Assembly (NCBI GenBank): GCA_015680685.1
Contig: MNCI01010116.1
Coordinates: 679,766-743,765, forward strand
DNA length: 64,000 nt
From: Gnetum montanum
Taxonomy: Eukaryota; Streptophyta; Gnetopsida; Gnetales; Gnetaceae
Direction of reading: 5' to 3'
Shown here: piece by piece, positions 43,231 through 55,260 of the stretch
Numbering within the stretch: the stretch's first letter is position 1
Layout: each line of letters begins with the position of its first letter
The notes under the pieces: generated by a model
Told to the model about the DNA's origin: nothing
The model's database searches: none
The model's input: only the letters and a program-made list of their open reading frames with translations
Translations under genes and position numbers: made by a program

Positions 43231-44216
43231 GATGCATCCTTGTTAGAGGCCATGATCTTCAACACTGACAATGATTTGTCATAGGTTCATAAAGAAAACA
43301 TGGTCCTCACCAAATATCTTCATCACTTGAGAAATGTTGAATAACAAAAGGATCAAATGACTAAATTTGTTCATTAACAAGGTAGATATTTGCCTAAATG
43401 AGATACAAATTGAAGAGATGATAGAGTACATAGAGCTTGCCAACCTTCATTATGCGAACTTGGTAATGTTGACAACAAGGAGGCCAAGTTTTGAGTTGGA
43501 AAAGTAGGTTGTTAGTTCCTACCTCTTCTATGAGGTGGAATTCAAGCTTCACAAGGAGACAAAACAAAAGTTGGAGATATCCAATGTGGAGCTTGAAGTC
43601 TTTAGGAGTGGATTTACTGATCAATGAATTGTTGCTGAGAACCTAGTAAGGAGAATGAATGACTTTCATAAACTTTAGAACCTAGTTAAGATGTTGGATA
43701 TTGAATGTAAAACTTTTGCAGCCTAGTTTATTAACATGAAGGAATTATTTTCTTCAATACCATGCTCATGGGATATTCTTACACCAACCCACATCAATGA
43801 AGCTATGTGAATCATTTATGATCCACAGATCAATGAAGAAAAGATAAAAGTACTATTGGATTCCTTCAAACTACTAGCATTAGTAGTGGCAATAGTGGGT
43901 CAACCTTAGCCTCCAATAACATTAAGATGGGATGAAGTATCATCAAAGTTATAGAAGCCTTCACCTCCAAGCACTATCTGAGAATTTATCATGTCTTTGG
44001 CTATTTTACAGTCACCTACTAACATTTTGTAAAGTATTCAATTTTATTGTAATGGACACTCATTTTTGTAACAATGTACAATTTGGCACTTGAAGTTAGT
44101 TAGAGTCAGTTAGTCAATCTTCTTGTTAATAAATCACATACTTCCTTAAATTTTGTAAGAAACTCGATCCTACTTTTGTTCACTCGAGGACTAGTTTTTA
44201 GTTAATTGTGGGCATA
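43231..44216 (+). other. Internal sequence after the E3 gag, unassigned
   Basis: Short coding-like fragments rich in Lys/Glu and Leu (for example VHKENMVLTKYLHHLRNVE) suggest a decayed ORF, but no protease, RT or integrase motif is visible. It ends in GTGGGCATA, a possible PPT, before the LTR at 44217. Confidence 0.4.
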
Positions 44217-44831
44217 TGATGAAACATCAATAAGATAGGTTGTGTTGACACATGCTCGTCAACACATCCTCATCAACGTATCCTTGTTGATGCATACTAG
44301 GATGTATTAATGCAAATACATTAATGTTGATGTTATCGTTGCCTATATAAATGCGTGTACCCCCGCATTTATGGTACCTTTTGATCATAGAGTTAGTTGC
44401 ATTCTGGTAGTTTCTTCTTTTTAGAGATAGAATATTTTCCCTTTGAGTACTTGCAACATGAATATATGAGATTGTATGGAGTTTTATTCAAGTGCTCATG
44501 TACATGGACACATTGGCATGATCGGTAATAAAATTGATATTTCCTACATTCATTGTAGCACTTAGAATAGTTTACTATTTCTTTTTAGTACTTTACTTTA
44601 TATGTAATTTACTTTCATGTTTTAAGTCAATTAATATGATTAATCCTAAGCATGTGGGTACAATCACTTCAAGCATAATGTACTAATGCTCAATAATCCC
44701 AATAGTGGATACTTGGTACACCTAGTAGTATACACTTGGTAATCCAACAACATTGGTATAAATTCAAGATGTGTATGAAAAGTGGAAATAGTTATTTCAC
44801 ATTAGGTTAACAAAGTTATAAATAAGTTATT

Positions 44832-45709
44832 TGATGAGTGGCAAGGTACCCCTACACTCAATCATACGAATATGAGCATTCATGCATGATCCAGTCAAAC
44901 TCTATAGATGGACTAGTTGTGGTATTTAGATAGTTACTCGTTGATCACAATTCACTGTCTTCCCACCTAGACTAGTATTTGCTTTGTCACGTATAGTTTA
45001 GTCTAGAGTGAGGTGTATGATGTGGTCCTAAGTTAGTACTACTCCTAGAGGCAATGGAAATAACTTTGATTAACCTAAGAGGGAAAGGGTGAAGAGAGTC
45101 TACGCCAGCCTAAGTGTGATGAGCATCCATCCTTAATCATCCATATACATCTTGGACCTCATGTACTACCAATGGGATTACCAAGCGCATGTCCTAGGTA
45201 CGCTACTGGGATACCAAGTAGTCACACTTAAATGCTCATGATTAAGGCATACTCATTTTGTGTTTACTAATAGGGATAAGAGATGAGGGTACAGACATAT
45301 TAATTACAAAAGTAATAAATAACAATTAAAACTAAGTGAATGCTACAATGATGAAGTAATCTTGATCTTTATTGCTAGTCATGTGCATGTCCAAGTACAT
45401 CACACTCAAATAAAAGTTCTGTACAATTACAATCATCACATTATGGGCATGCACTGGGAGAAGGGTTGAGAGTAAAAACTGACAAAATGATCATACTCTA
45501 ACACTAACTTCCTATTACTTTCTCATGCATCCCATTGTGTATTTATAGGCTCACATGGGAACCATGATGTCATGTATCCAATATCACTAGCTAGGCTATG
45601 ATATTGGGTACTCGATATTAGGGGTCCAATATCGAGACTCATCATACTTGATATCTTGTACCTGATATCAGGGGTCCGATATCAGCACCTGGAAAACCAT
45701 GATTCATCA
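44832..45709 (-). repeat. 3' LTR of E2
   Basis: TGATGAGTGGCAAGGTACC to GATTCATCA, 878 bp. The U3 end (45590-45690) is a run of GATATC/GATATTGG-type palindromes. Confidence 0.9.
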
Positions 45710-48265
45710 TACCCCTACTACTGAGTAACAACTCATCCTCAAGTCAAAGAAAGTGAGGAAAAAGTTCAATTGATTACCCAGTAGATAGGTATGGGATTAT
45801 TGACTAACTAGAAATTTATTCATGCTGCAATGAAGAGTTAAATATAACAAAGTTGGGACACAGACACAAAATTTAAAAATTTATTGGAACTCATGTGGCT
45901 CCTAGTGGTGGTGGCTCCTCCATGGGTCTCTTCCCCTTGTCTTGTGCTCCAGGCTTTGAGATTGATACTGTTGAAGAAGCGCCTAATGTTTCTCCTCTTC
46001 TATCTAAGGATTATGAGTCATCCATGCTGATGTTCCAATGTTTAATGGAGTTGACACTTGCAATGGACACAACAGCTACAGGAACACTTGATTGGCCTTG
46101 ACATGCCATGCTGCAAATAGTTGTCATTCCTCTTCATAGGCTTGGGCCCTGACCTCTCCACCTTTTTCCTGGGCAGATTGTGTAATGATAGGAGGTCACT
46201 AATGGATGCTAAATAATTGTGCCTCCTACTATGCATGTTCTGCATGAGGTCCTTGGTCTCTGCCTCCCCCTAGGCATTCAGTTGCACCTTGAGAAGGTCC
46301 TCCTTGTTGTCCTCTTTTAAAGGCCATATATAATCACACAAAGATCAATTATTAGTAAGGTTATTGAATGAACAATTATTTCATACCTTACTAATTGCCT
46401 TTAATAAATGTTGAGTTCTTTGCTTAGTGTGATTTTAGAGTTAGAATTTTTTTTTCAAGGAAGTTGCCCTAAAAGTTTAATGTCTAACCTAATTTTTTTA
46501 GGTGACATATAAAAGGACATGTAATGGTTTTGAGCAATGTTTAATAAAATGATGATAAAGGGAAGAACAGATTTGGCAATGAAGTACTTGGAGGGTATAA
46601 AATGATGTGGTGGTGTGCAACAAGTACAAATTATAAAAGTTAGGCAAGTGGGTCCTCCCCAAAGTAGGTTCCAACCTATAATTCCCTTGCATAACCACAC
46701 CTTAAAATGTCTGTAGGCACTAGAAGGGTTAAATGTAATCTACACTGATGCAACAAAACACACACATGTTGATACTATCGTGATGAGGTAGGAATTCTAT
46801 GTGACACAAGACACGAGTCACCAATTCATGAACAATGAGATGAGGTGAATTGTAGAAGGAATTACAAAGATTGGGATGTGAGGTGACTGACCCAGGGCAC
46901 AACGAATCTTGAGTGTAGGGCATGATTAATGTGTCATTAACCCATTGCTCCAAAATCAAGACCAAGTCCATTCCTTCGATCAGTGACATCACATTATTTC
47001 ATCCCATGATGGACAACCATAAGAGTATCATGACAACAAGGCCTATGATCACTTGTCATTTTGTTTAAGGGAGGAGTGATTCAGAATTGCTTTGTAACAC
47101 TTTTTGTCTTGATCTTCTTTTTTTCTTCTTCTCTCTTTTCTCTTTTTTTTTTCTTTTTGTTTGGCCGCTTTGGCACACTCTCTCTCCTTCTCTTCTTTTT
47201 TTTTTCTTATGCATAATCTAGAGAAGCTGCCTACGTTTAGGCATGGATGCCTATCTATCCAGTGGAACCCCCTAGAATAGCACTAGTTTTCTTGAGTGAG
47301 TGCCTTTATTACTCTTCCATTTTTTGTTAGATCTACAAGGATCTTAGTACACCCAAGCTGCATGGTAACTTCTATAGATGTCACCAAAGAGAATCCACAA
47401 GTCCCCTTGATGTCACACCCTGGCCATTCCCTCTTGGACCATTCTTCTTCCCTCTGGGTATAATGAGCACAAAATTTCTTTAAGTTTTAATTATGTCAAG
47501 AATATCATTGTACCCAAAGTAGAACCTCTTATTAATAGAATGGTTGGGTGGATGTGATGGGCTCGTTGTCTAAATAATTAGTTACTTGAGACCTGATAGT
47601 AAAGAACAACACCTCAACCAACGAGTCACATGAGTGTTTTATTCATAGATGAGATTACCCATAAAAAAATAAAAAGATAAAATAATAAATAAAAAGATGA
47701 ACCAACCAATAAAAAGTTAAAACAAAAAATTAAAAGATGAAAAAATGGAAAACAAAAAAAGTGTAAAATTAAAGAAAAGGAAAAAAACATTTATTAATTT
47801 TGTTTGTTAGGATGGGGGATATCCCCCATAACTAAACCTTTGAGCATGGCTAGAATTAATAAATGGAAAATTTGGATCCAAGAATTTTGGGAACATTGAA
47901 GCCCAGTCATATCCAAACCACTAGGTGTCCTTTGATGTGGTGGTTGGAATATATCCAAATTGGGGTTCATTGTCACTAGGTATGTTATGAATTTGTGAGT
48001 TGGGATGATGTTGTCTTTGTTTATGTACATAGGAGACCCTTGCATAAGATTGAGTACTCCAAACTATGTCTTCATCATCATATAATTCGTTGGTTCTTCA
48101 ATGAATTGCCTTACTAGTTGTTGCATTATTATAGAATTGTGAGAGAGACATTGTTGTGAATTTGTGTATGACTTATTTGTAATTACTTTATTTTTAAAAG
48201 GTATATCATCAAGGCTTTGTTATAATGATCTTGAATGATGTAACTAATCTAAATAACTAGCACCG
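45710..48265 (-). other. Internal region of E2
   Basis: Largely non-coding. It holds a T/C-rich tract (47100-47210), an A-rich imperfect repeat (47655-47790), and a perfect 16-bp palindrome TGGGGGATATCCCCCA at 47813-47828 whose purine half resembles the family PPT. A short minus-strand frame (47794-48045) matches the expected position of the gag start but is not clearly homologous. Confidence 0.55.
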
Positions 48266-48284
48266 TCCCCAGCAACGGCGCCAA
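48266..48284 (-). promoter_or_regulatory. Primer-binding site of E2
   Basis: On the minus strand TTGGCGCCGTTGCTGGGGA follows the 5' LTR, differing from the tRNA-Asp PBS of Athila/Tat elements at one position. Confidence 0.9.
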
Positions 48285-49178
48285 TGATGAGTGGTAACGT
48301 ACCCCTACATGCAACCATATGAGCACGATCTGGTCAAACTCCATAGATAGACTAGTTGTGGTATCTAGATAGTTACTTGTTGATTGTAGTTTGCTGTCTT
48401 CCCACCTAGACTAGTATTTGCTTTGTCCCATATGATTTAGTCAAGAGTGAGGTGTATGATGTGGTCCTAAGCTAGTGCTACTCCTACAGGCAATGGAAAT
48501 AACTTTGATTAACCTAAGAGGGAAAGGGTGAAGAGAGTCTAAGCTAGCCTAAGTGCAATGAGCATCCATCCTTAATCATCCGTACACATCTTGGACCTCA
48601 TGTACTACCACTGGGATTACTAAGCGCATGTCCTAGGTACGCTACTGGGATACCAAGTAGTCACACTTAAATGCTTGTGATTAAGTCGTACTCATTCTGC
48701 ATTTACTAACAGGGATAGGAGATGAGGGTAGAGAAATATTAATTACGAAAGAAATAAATAACAATTAAAACTAAGTGAAAATGCTACAATGATGAAGTAA
48801 TCTCAATCTTTATTGTTAGTCATGTGCATGTCCAAGTACGTCACACTCGAATAAAGGTTTTGTACAATTACAATCATCACACTGTGTGCATGCATTGGGA
48901 AAAGGGTTGAAAGGAAAAACTAACAAAAAGATCCTACTCTAATACTAACTTCCTATTACTTTCCCATGCACCCCATTGTGTATTTATAAGCTCACACAGG
49001 AACCACGATATTGCGTATCCAATATCGCTAGCCAGGCTACGATATCAGGTACCCAATACCGGGGGTCCGATATTGAGGCTCATCAGACCTGATATCTTGT
49101 ACTTGATATCAAGGGTCCAATAATAGGGACTCGATAACAGGGGTTCGATATTAGCACCTGACAAACCATGATTCATCA
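48285..49178 (-). repeat. 5' LTR of E2
   Basis: TGATGAGTGGTAACGTACC to GATTCATCA, 894 bp, very similar to 44832-45709. The palindrome cluster is at 49010-49140. Confidence 0.9.
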
Positions 49179-49214
49179 TTATTTAATTTAATTATTAAAT
49201 CCTTAGTTTATTGT

Positions 49215-50161
49215 TGATGAGTGGCGAGGTACCCCTACACTCAACCATACGAATACGAGCATTTCACACACGATTCGGTCAAACTCCGTAGATGGGCTAG
49301 TTGTGGTATCTAGATAGTTACTCATTGATCGTAGTTCACTGTCTTCCCACATGGATTAGTATTTGCTTTGTCACGTAGGGTTTAGTCCAAAGTGAGGTGT
49401 ATGATGTGGTCCTACACTAATGCTACTCTTGGAGGTGATGGAAAATAATCTTAGCTAAGCTAGGAGGGAAAAGGGAGAGAGAGAGCTACACTAAGAGGAG
49501 ATAGGAAGAGAGAATCTAAACTAGCCTAAGTGCAATGAGCATCCGTTCCTTAATCATCCATAGACATCTTGGACCTCATGCATGACTACTACTGGGATTA
49601 CTAAGCACAGATCCTAGGCACGCTACTAGGTTACCAAGTAGTCACACTTAAATGCTCATGATTAAGTTGTACTCATTCCGCATTTAAGGAGTTTAGGGTG
49701 AAGAGATATTAACTATGAAAGCCATAAATAACAATAACAATTAAATAATTAAACTAAGTGAATGCTATAATGATGAAGTAATCTCGATCTTTATTTCTGG
49801 TCATGTAAATGTCCAAGTACGTCACACTCGAATAAAAGATGCCATACAATTACAATCATCACACTGCAAGCATGCACTAAGAAATAATTCTAACTCTAAG
49901 AAGGAAAAATTGCAAGAGTTTGGGTAAGGGACTAAGAACTAATGTGGAAACCAAGGGTGCCACCTCTTATTTATAGGCAAGGAGATAGGTCGCGATATCG
50001 CGTATGCGATATCATGTCAAGTCACGATATCGGGTATTCGATATCGAGGGTCCGATATCAAGACTCATCAGATAATAGGGGCTCGATATCGGGGGTCCGA
50101 TAATGGGACTCATCATATAACAGAGGTATAATAACAGGACCTAACAGACCATGACTCATCA
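49215..50161 (-). repeat. Solo LTR of the E1/E2 family
   Basis: TGATGAGTGGCGAGGTACC to GACTCATCA, 947 bp, with no internal region. The flanks ATTGT (49210-49214) and GTTGT (50162-50166) match at four of five bases. The palindrome cluster (49990-50110) is the most extended in the window. It probably arose by LTR-LTR recombination after insertion into LTR-F. Confidence 0.85.
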
Positions 50162-50397
50162 GTTGTTAACAATTAAGAGAAAATATAATGAAAATACATA
50201 TCTTATGCCTTAACCACACTTAATCATATGTATAGTTAGACACAAGTGTGGTTTAAAAAGATAACGATTTGCTACTCCAAAATTTACTATTTAGAAATAT
50301 CGATCACTTGGGTAACTAAGTCTACGGAATTCAATCGAATCACTAGTGAATGTTTTTAATTCATATGGTTGGGCAAGGGGATACCTACTGCTCATCA

Positions 50398-50974
50398 CAC
50401 ATTAAGATAAATGTACACAAACTCAAAGTTTTTATATTTAATGGATGAATGTAAACTATTTTTTATACCCCAACTCACTTTATTTTTCATAGATTTATTT
50501 ATTTTCACTATGGTGAGTGACTTTTCAACTTCCCCAAATATGGCCCTAATCATTTCTTATAAATTGTAAGGCCATACATGAATGAAAGTCTTAGTTTTAA
50601 GCATTGTTACAAATTTCCTCCAAAAAAGACTCTCAGCTTTTTCAATTGTTCATATTCCATCAAAATATTATTTTCATATCATTAATAATCTACATTGTCA
50701 TTAAAGCTGTTTGTAGCATTATTTCATCTCTTAATTTGGACATTTCCTCCATTTACTATTAATTCTTAATAAGTTATGCAAGTCATCAAGCTTTTTTATT
50801 AGAAATTTAGACTCACTTTTTAGGCATCTATTATCAATATCCTCCAAATGCTAAATCATTCCAAGGTGAACTTGCACATACAAATTTCATTAAAATATGA
50901 TCATCTAGTTTCAAAATATTAGCAAAAATAAAAAATTTTGATAGATTTTAAAATAATTAAATAAGAAGTTTTCA
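50398..50974 (+). repeat. 5' LTR of copia-B (5' end missing)
   Basis: It aligns with 54345-55000 from AAGATAAATGTACAC to GAAGTTTTCA. The first about 40 bp seen in the 3' LTR are absent. Confidence 0.75.
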
Positions 50975-50981
50975 ATAAAAT

Positions 50982-50994
50982 TGGTATAAGAGCC
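50982..50994 (+). promoter_or_regulatory. Primer-binding site of copia-B
   Basis: TGGTATAAGAGCC differs by one base from the tRNA-Met PBS TGGTATCAGAGCC and lies 7 bp after the LTR. Confidence 0.75.
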
Positions 50995-51001
50995 AGCCAC
51001 A

Positions 51002-54000
51002 ATGTCCTGCAATAAGGAAATACCCAAATGTCTTATTATCTTCAAAGGAACCCAAGATTACATTCTCTGGAAAGAAATGATGAAAGGACTTCTAAAAGTT
51101 AATGAAGTATAGGATGTGATAAAACTTGCATAAGCCCCTATCAAGGTCATCCCAAAGGGGAAAAATAAAGACAAAGAAAATACTTTGCTTCAAGAACTCT
51201 TATAAGAAGAAAATGGAAGAGAAAAGATTCACATGCAAGAATGATCATTATTTTAAATGTATAAAGAAAAAATAGTTAGAAGATTGTGCCCATTCAAGAT
51301 TGCCAAAAAAGTGTGAGAAAGATTATGTTAAGATTATCTAAGCAACACCAAAAATCAACATACAAAAAAACTATTGCACAACATTCAATTGACAAATTAG
51401 AAATCAAAAGAGATGAAGACATTGAAAATTTTTTTACAAGGATGTACACTAGCATCAAAAAAATTGATGAATTTGGATGTGGCTTTACTTAGCATTAAAA
51501 AGTATAGAAAATTATGGTAGCTCTTTACAATGATCCTAGATACTAAAATATGATGATGAACTTTTAGTAAAATAAAGAATTCAAGCAACTCACTATGGAT
51601 GACCTAGTTGCTCAAATCAAAATACTTGAAAGTCTGGGAATTGATAAAAATGATAAAAGCAAGTCTTTACAACTAGTAGAGGAAGAGGAAGATTCAACAG
51701 AAAAAGAGAAAGATTCAATAAAAGTCATTCTCAAGAACTAAGCAACTTAGGCAAGATAGAGACTTTGCAAAGAGATAATAGAGGCAAATATTTCATAAGA
51801 GAACAATGGAACTCATAAAAATAGAGAAATGCTCAAATTCCCCTATGCAAACTTTGTAATAAAAGAACAACTACTATGCAAAGAAAAGAAATCCCTTTGA
51901 ACCTTCTCTACATAGATCTCATTGGACCTATGGCTTTCACCTCAATATGAGGGGCCAATTATACACTTATCATGGATGATGAATTCTTAAGATATACCTA
52001 GACATACAATAGGAAGAGCAAGGTTGAGGAAATAATCAAATTGAAAGAGTTCTACATTATCATGAAAAATACTATGGGACTATCCATCAAAGCCATCAAA
52101 TCAGATAGAGATGGAGAATTCATCAATCAATAATTTAAATATTTCTATACACATCAAGGCATTTTTCATCAAAAAACTTATGAATATAGTCCAAATCAAA
52201 TGACCATGTAGAAAGGAAAAGTAAAACTTTGCAAGACATGGTGAGATGTCTTCTTAAAAATATTCAAATCTTTGACAATTTTTAGAGCATGGCCATGAAT
52301 GTAGCAACCTACGTTACTAGTAGAATAATCAACAATAGCAACAAAGACAAGTCTATCTATAAAATTTTCTATAGAAAACTTCCAAACATAAAACACAAGA
52401 ACAATTGGATGTCATTGTTATGTCAAAATTCCAAAGTAATTCATAGATACATTGGATAGTAGAGAAAAGACATGCATTTTTTAGGACATACACCAAGACA
52501 AGTGGACACTTTTTATAATCCCATAGAAAAAAAATGGCACTCATCCAAAGATGTGATTTCCATAAAATTTAAATTTGGCATGAAATATTTTCAAAATTTA
52601 GATGAAAAGACATAAGTACAAAACAATCCCAAACTATGAGTACAAAGAAATCACCCTTAAGAGCAAATGTTGAATAGCAACTTTGAGAGAATAATTACTA
52701 GATCTAATGCCATATGCAACATAGCATACTTAACTATCTCTCTAAAACCAAAAAATGTAGAAGCCTTGAGAATAAAAACATGGAAACAATCAATAGACAA
52801 GGAATATGAAGCGATCATGAAAAAAAAAATATGGGGATTAGTAAATAGACCAAAAGTAAAAATGCTAAATGATTTTCAGTGGTTGTCCAAGACCAAATTC
52901 AATAAAAAATAATAATTCATCAATTATAAAGCAAGACTAGTTACAAGGGGATTCAAAGAAAAGCAGTACATGGACTATTAAAACATTTTTGATGTAGTAG
53001 CTAGATTCAAAATCATCAAACTCATTCTCTCAATTGTTGCTCATCACAAACACAACTTACATTAGATGAATGTAAACTCAACTTTCCTAAATGGTAGTAT
53101 CAATGAATAAGCATATATCTATGAACCAAAAGGATACCCCATCAAAGGCAAGGAAGACAAAGCCTATAAATTAAAGAAATTTCTATATGGCCTAAAACAA
53201 GCTTTGAGAGTGAGCTTGGTTCCATAGAATCAATGACTATCTTCTAAAGAAAGAACACTTATCTTGTATGTTTAAACTAACACTATACCATAAACATGAT
53301 AACAATGACTTCATATTAATCTCTTTCAATGTAAATGATCTCATCTTCACCACCATAAATGATGAACTAATAAATGACTTCGAGACAAACATGAAGAATG
53401 AATTTGAAATGAAAGATATAAGGAAGTTGAAGTATTTTCTTAGATTACAAGTTAACCAAGATAATAAGGGAATCAAAATTTTTCAAATAGAATATGCAAT
53501 TACAATTTTAGAAAAGTCCAAAATTAGCAAAGAAAAACGTAGTAATACTCCTCTCCCTCACACCATACATATAAAGAACAAAGATAACATAGCCATAGTT
53601 GATGCCACTTTGTATAGAAGTATGATTGGAATACCTAGATTTCTTTGTCACATCAAACTAAACATGGAATTTGCCACCTCTTCTATTAAGATTCATATAA
53701 GAACCTAGATAATCTTATCTCAATGCTCTCATTCATGTACTAAGATATGTAAAAGGCACAATAGATCATAGAATCAGTTACACCAAAACATATGGAAAAT
53801 TTCATACTTATTCATATGCTAATTAGGAAGGAGATCACATTGATAGAAAATCTACATCAAGATCAATAATATTCCATGGAAAACATGCCATATATTGGAA
53901 ATCAAAAAAACAAACATGCATTAATCTTTCAACTTGTGAAGTAGAATTTATTTTCACAACACACTATACTCAACACATCTTATGGCTAAAAAAAACTTAT

Positions 54001-54130
54001 GAATCATCTTAGTTTTTCAATAGAACTCTTGATCAACTTATATTTTGACAACAATTCAGCTTACAAATCTTAGATGAATATGTTCTTGACAAAAAATCAA
54101 AGCACATTGATATAAAATATTATTTCATAA
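51002..54130 (+). pseudogene. copia-B gag-pol remnant
   Basis: gag begins MSCNKEIPKCLIIFKGTQDY with the WKEMMKGLLKV motif. Integrase traces appear at 51900-52560 (LLYIDLIGPM, then HGEMSS/RHGPE-like pieces). RT traces appear at 52667-53708: WKQSIDKEYEAIMKKKIWGL, KARLVTRGFKEK, SIYGLKQA-like LYGLKQA, and a FNVNDLIF segment where YVDDL is expected. RNase H traces end in STCEVEFI and HILWLKKT (about 53930-53990). Frames shift at many points. Confidence 0.75.
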
Positions 54131-54305
54131 AATAAAAAGTAAAAGAGGTTAAAATCAAACCAATACATGTGAATACTAATGAACAATTGACAAACTTACT
54201 AAACTTTTTCTTCATTACAGGCATGAGCACCTTTCCAATAATACAAGCATCAAGATGACAACAAGGAAGGAAGACAAGGAAAGAATTGTACACTAAAGGA
54301 GGGAC

Positions 54306-55000
54306 TATTAACAAGTAGTGTCTAATACTCTACCTACATGAAGATAAATGTACACAAAGTTAAAGTATTTTTATTTATTTTTAAGTTGATGAGTCAATAT
54401 AAACTATTTTTCTCCAAATCACCTTTATTTTGAATCAATTTCTTTATTTTCACCATAAGGAATGACTTCTAAGGTTCTCCAAGTATGGCCCCAATCATTT
54501 CCTATATATTGTAAAGCCATACATGAATGAAAGGCTATGTTTTTTAGCAAAAATGTTCTATTACAAGTTTCTTCCCAAAAACTCTTAGCTCTCCTAGTTA
54601 TTCATGTTTAATCAAATTCTAATTTTCATACCAGTATCAATCTACATCATCATCAAAGCTATTTACAACATTATTTCTTCTTCCAACTTGTACATTTCCT
54701 CTATTCATTATTCAATCTTAATAGGTTATGTAAGACATCAAACTATTTTATTAGAAATTCAAATTCATTTATTTCAAGTATATGTCATCAAGGTCTTTTA
54801 TTCCAAAAATGCAAATGTCTCCTTAAAGTTTTATTTGATAAATATTAATATCAAGAGAAACACTAAATTCTTCATTCCAAATGCTAAAGCATTCAGATGG
54901 CACGAGTAAATTTCATCAAAATCTAATCATCCAATTTCAAGATATCAGCAAAAATAGAATTTTTTGATAAATCCTGAAGTAATTCAAGAAGAAGTTTTCA
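54306..55000 (+). repeat. 3' LTR of copia-B
   Basis: It follows the purine tract AAAGGAGGGAC (54295-54305), starts TATTAACAAGTAGTG (first TG changed to TA) and ends GTTTTCA. Confidence 0.75.
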
Positions 55001-55260
55001 ACATTATATTGTCATTCAATTACCATTCAAGCATTGTTATTTATTTACAGGAATAGAACTTGGTAGAAGGTCTATTAACACTTTTGATCAAAAGATTAAA
55101 ACTAAAGAGACATTGTCAATGTGGAATGTGTTTGGCCTTATGTTAATGATGATCAAACACAAATTTTCTGAACTTTGATGTTCAAATTTATATGCTATGG
55201 ATCATGCAAATGATATAATAATGTTGTTAAAATAAATGAATATTGATAAATCGAGTTTTT
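55001..55260. other. Short segment between two elements
   Basis: It contains an acceptor-like TTATTTATTTACAG at about 55040-55053 followed by a 41-codon plus-strand frame (IELGRRSINTFDQKIKTKE ...) ending in TGA. It could be an exon of the host gene at 56376, but the match to a donor and to any family is missing. Confidence 0.25.

Larger units (their letters stand above)
44832..49178 (-). mobile_element. Non-coding two-LTR gypsy derivative (E2)
   Basis: TTATT flanks both ends (44827-44831 and 49179-49183), a perfect 5-bp duplication. LTRs are 44832-45709 and 48285-49178. A PBS lies next to the high-coordinate LTR and a purine tract (AGTAGGGGTA on the minus strand) next to the low one. The internal 2.6 kb has only a short gag-like N-terminal trace (about 47794-48150) and otherwise no coding. 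It shares the A-rich tract and a CTCCCC/TCTGTAGGC segment with E1. It is likely mobilised in trans by a full relative. Confidence 0.9.
44217..50397 (+). repeat. Family LTR (LTR-F) split by two family insertions
   Basis: The LTR runs 44217-44831, 49184-49214 and 50162-50397; the two gaps are element E2 and a solo LTR. It starts TGATGAAACATC and ends CTGCTCATCA. It has a TATATAAATGC TATA box near 44343, but no GATATC cluster: its U3 carries TCAAC/GTTGA repeats instead. The U3 does not align with the E3 LTR, so it is not simply the 3' LTR of E3. No PBS follows it, and flanking pentamers do not match. Confidence 0.7.
50398..55000 (+). mobile_element. Decayed Ty1/copia element (copia-B)
   Basis: LTRs 50398-50974 (start truncated) and 54306-55000 align over the AAGATAAATGTACACAAA and CCATACATGAATGAAAG blocks. 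A PBS, gag, integrase, RT and RNase H traces and a PPT lie between them on the plus strand. All frames are heavily broken. The 5' LTR lacks about 40 bp and abuts the end of LTR-F directly. No reliable target duplication was found. Confidence 0.8.

Noticed and set aside
40416-50397. E3 LTR and LTR-F as the 5' and 3' LTRs of one element
   Set aside because: Their U3 regions do not align and the outer pentamers (CCTTA and CACAC) do not match, so they are unlikely to come from one insertion.
50399-55005. ACATT as a target duplication of copia-B
   Set aside because: The left ACATT is part of the LTR alignment (ACATGAAG versus ACATTAAG), so the match with ACATT at 55001 is probably chance.
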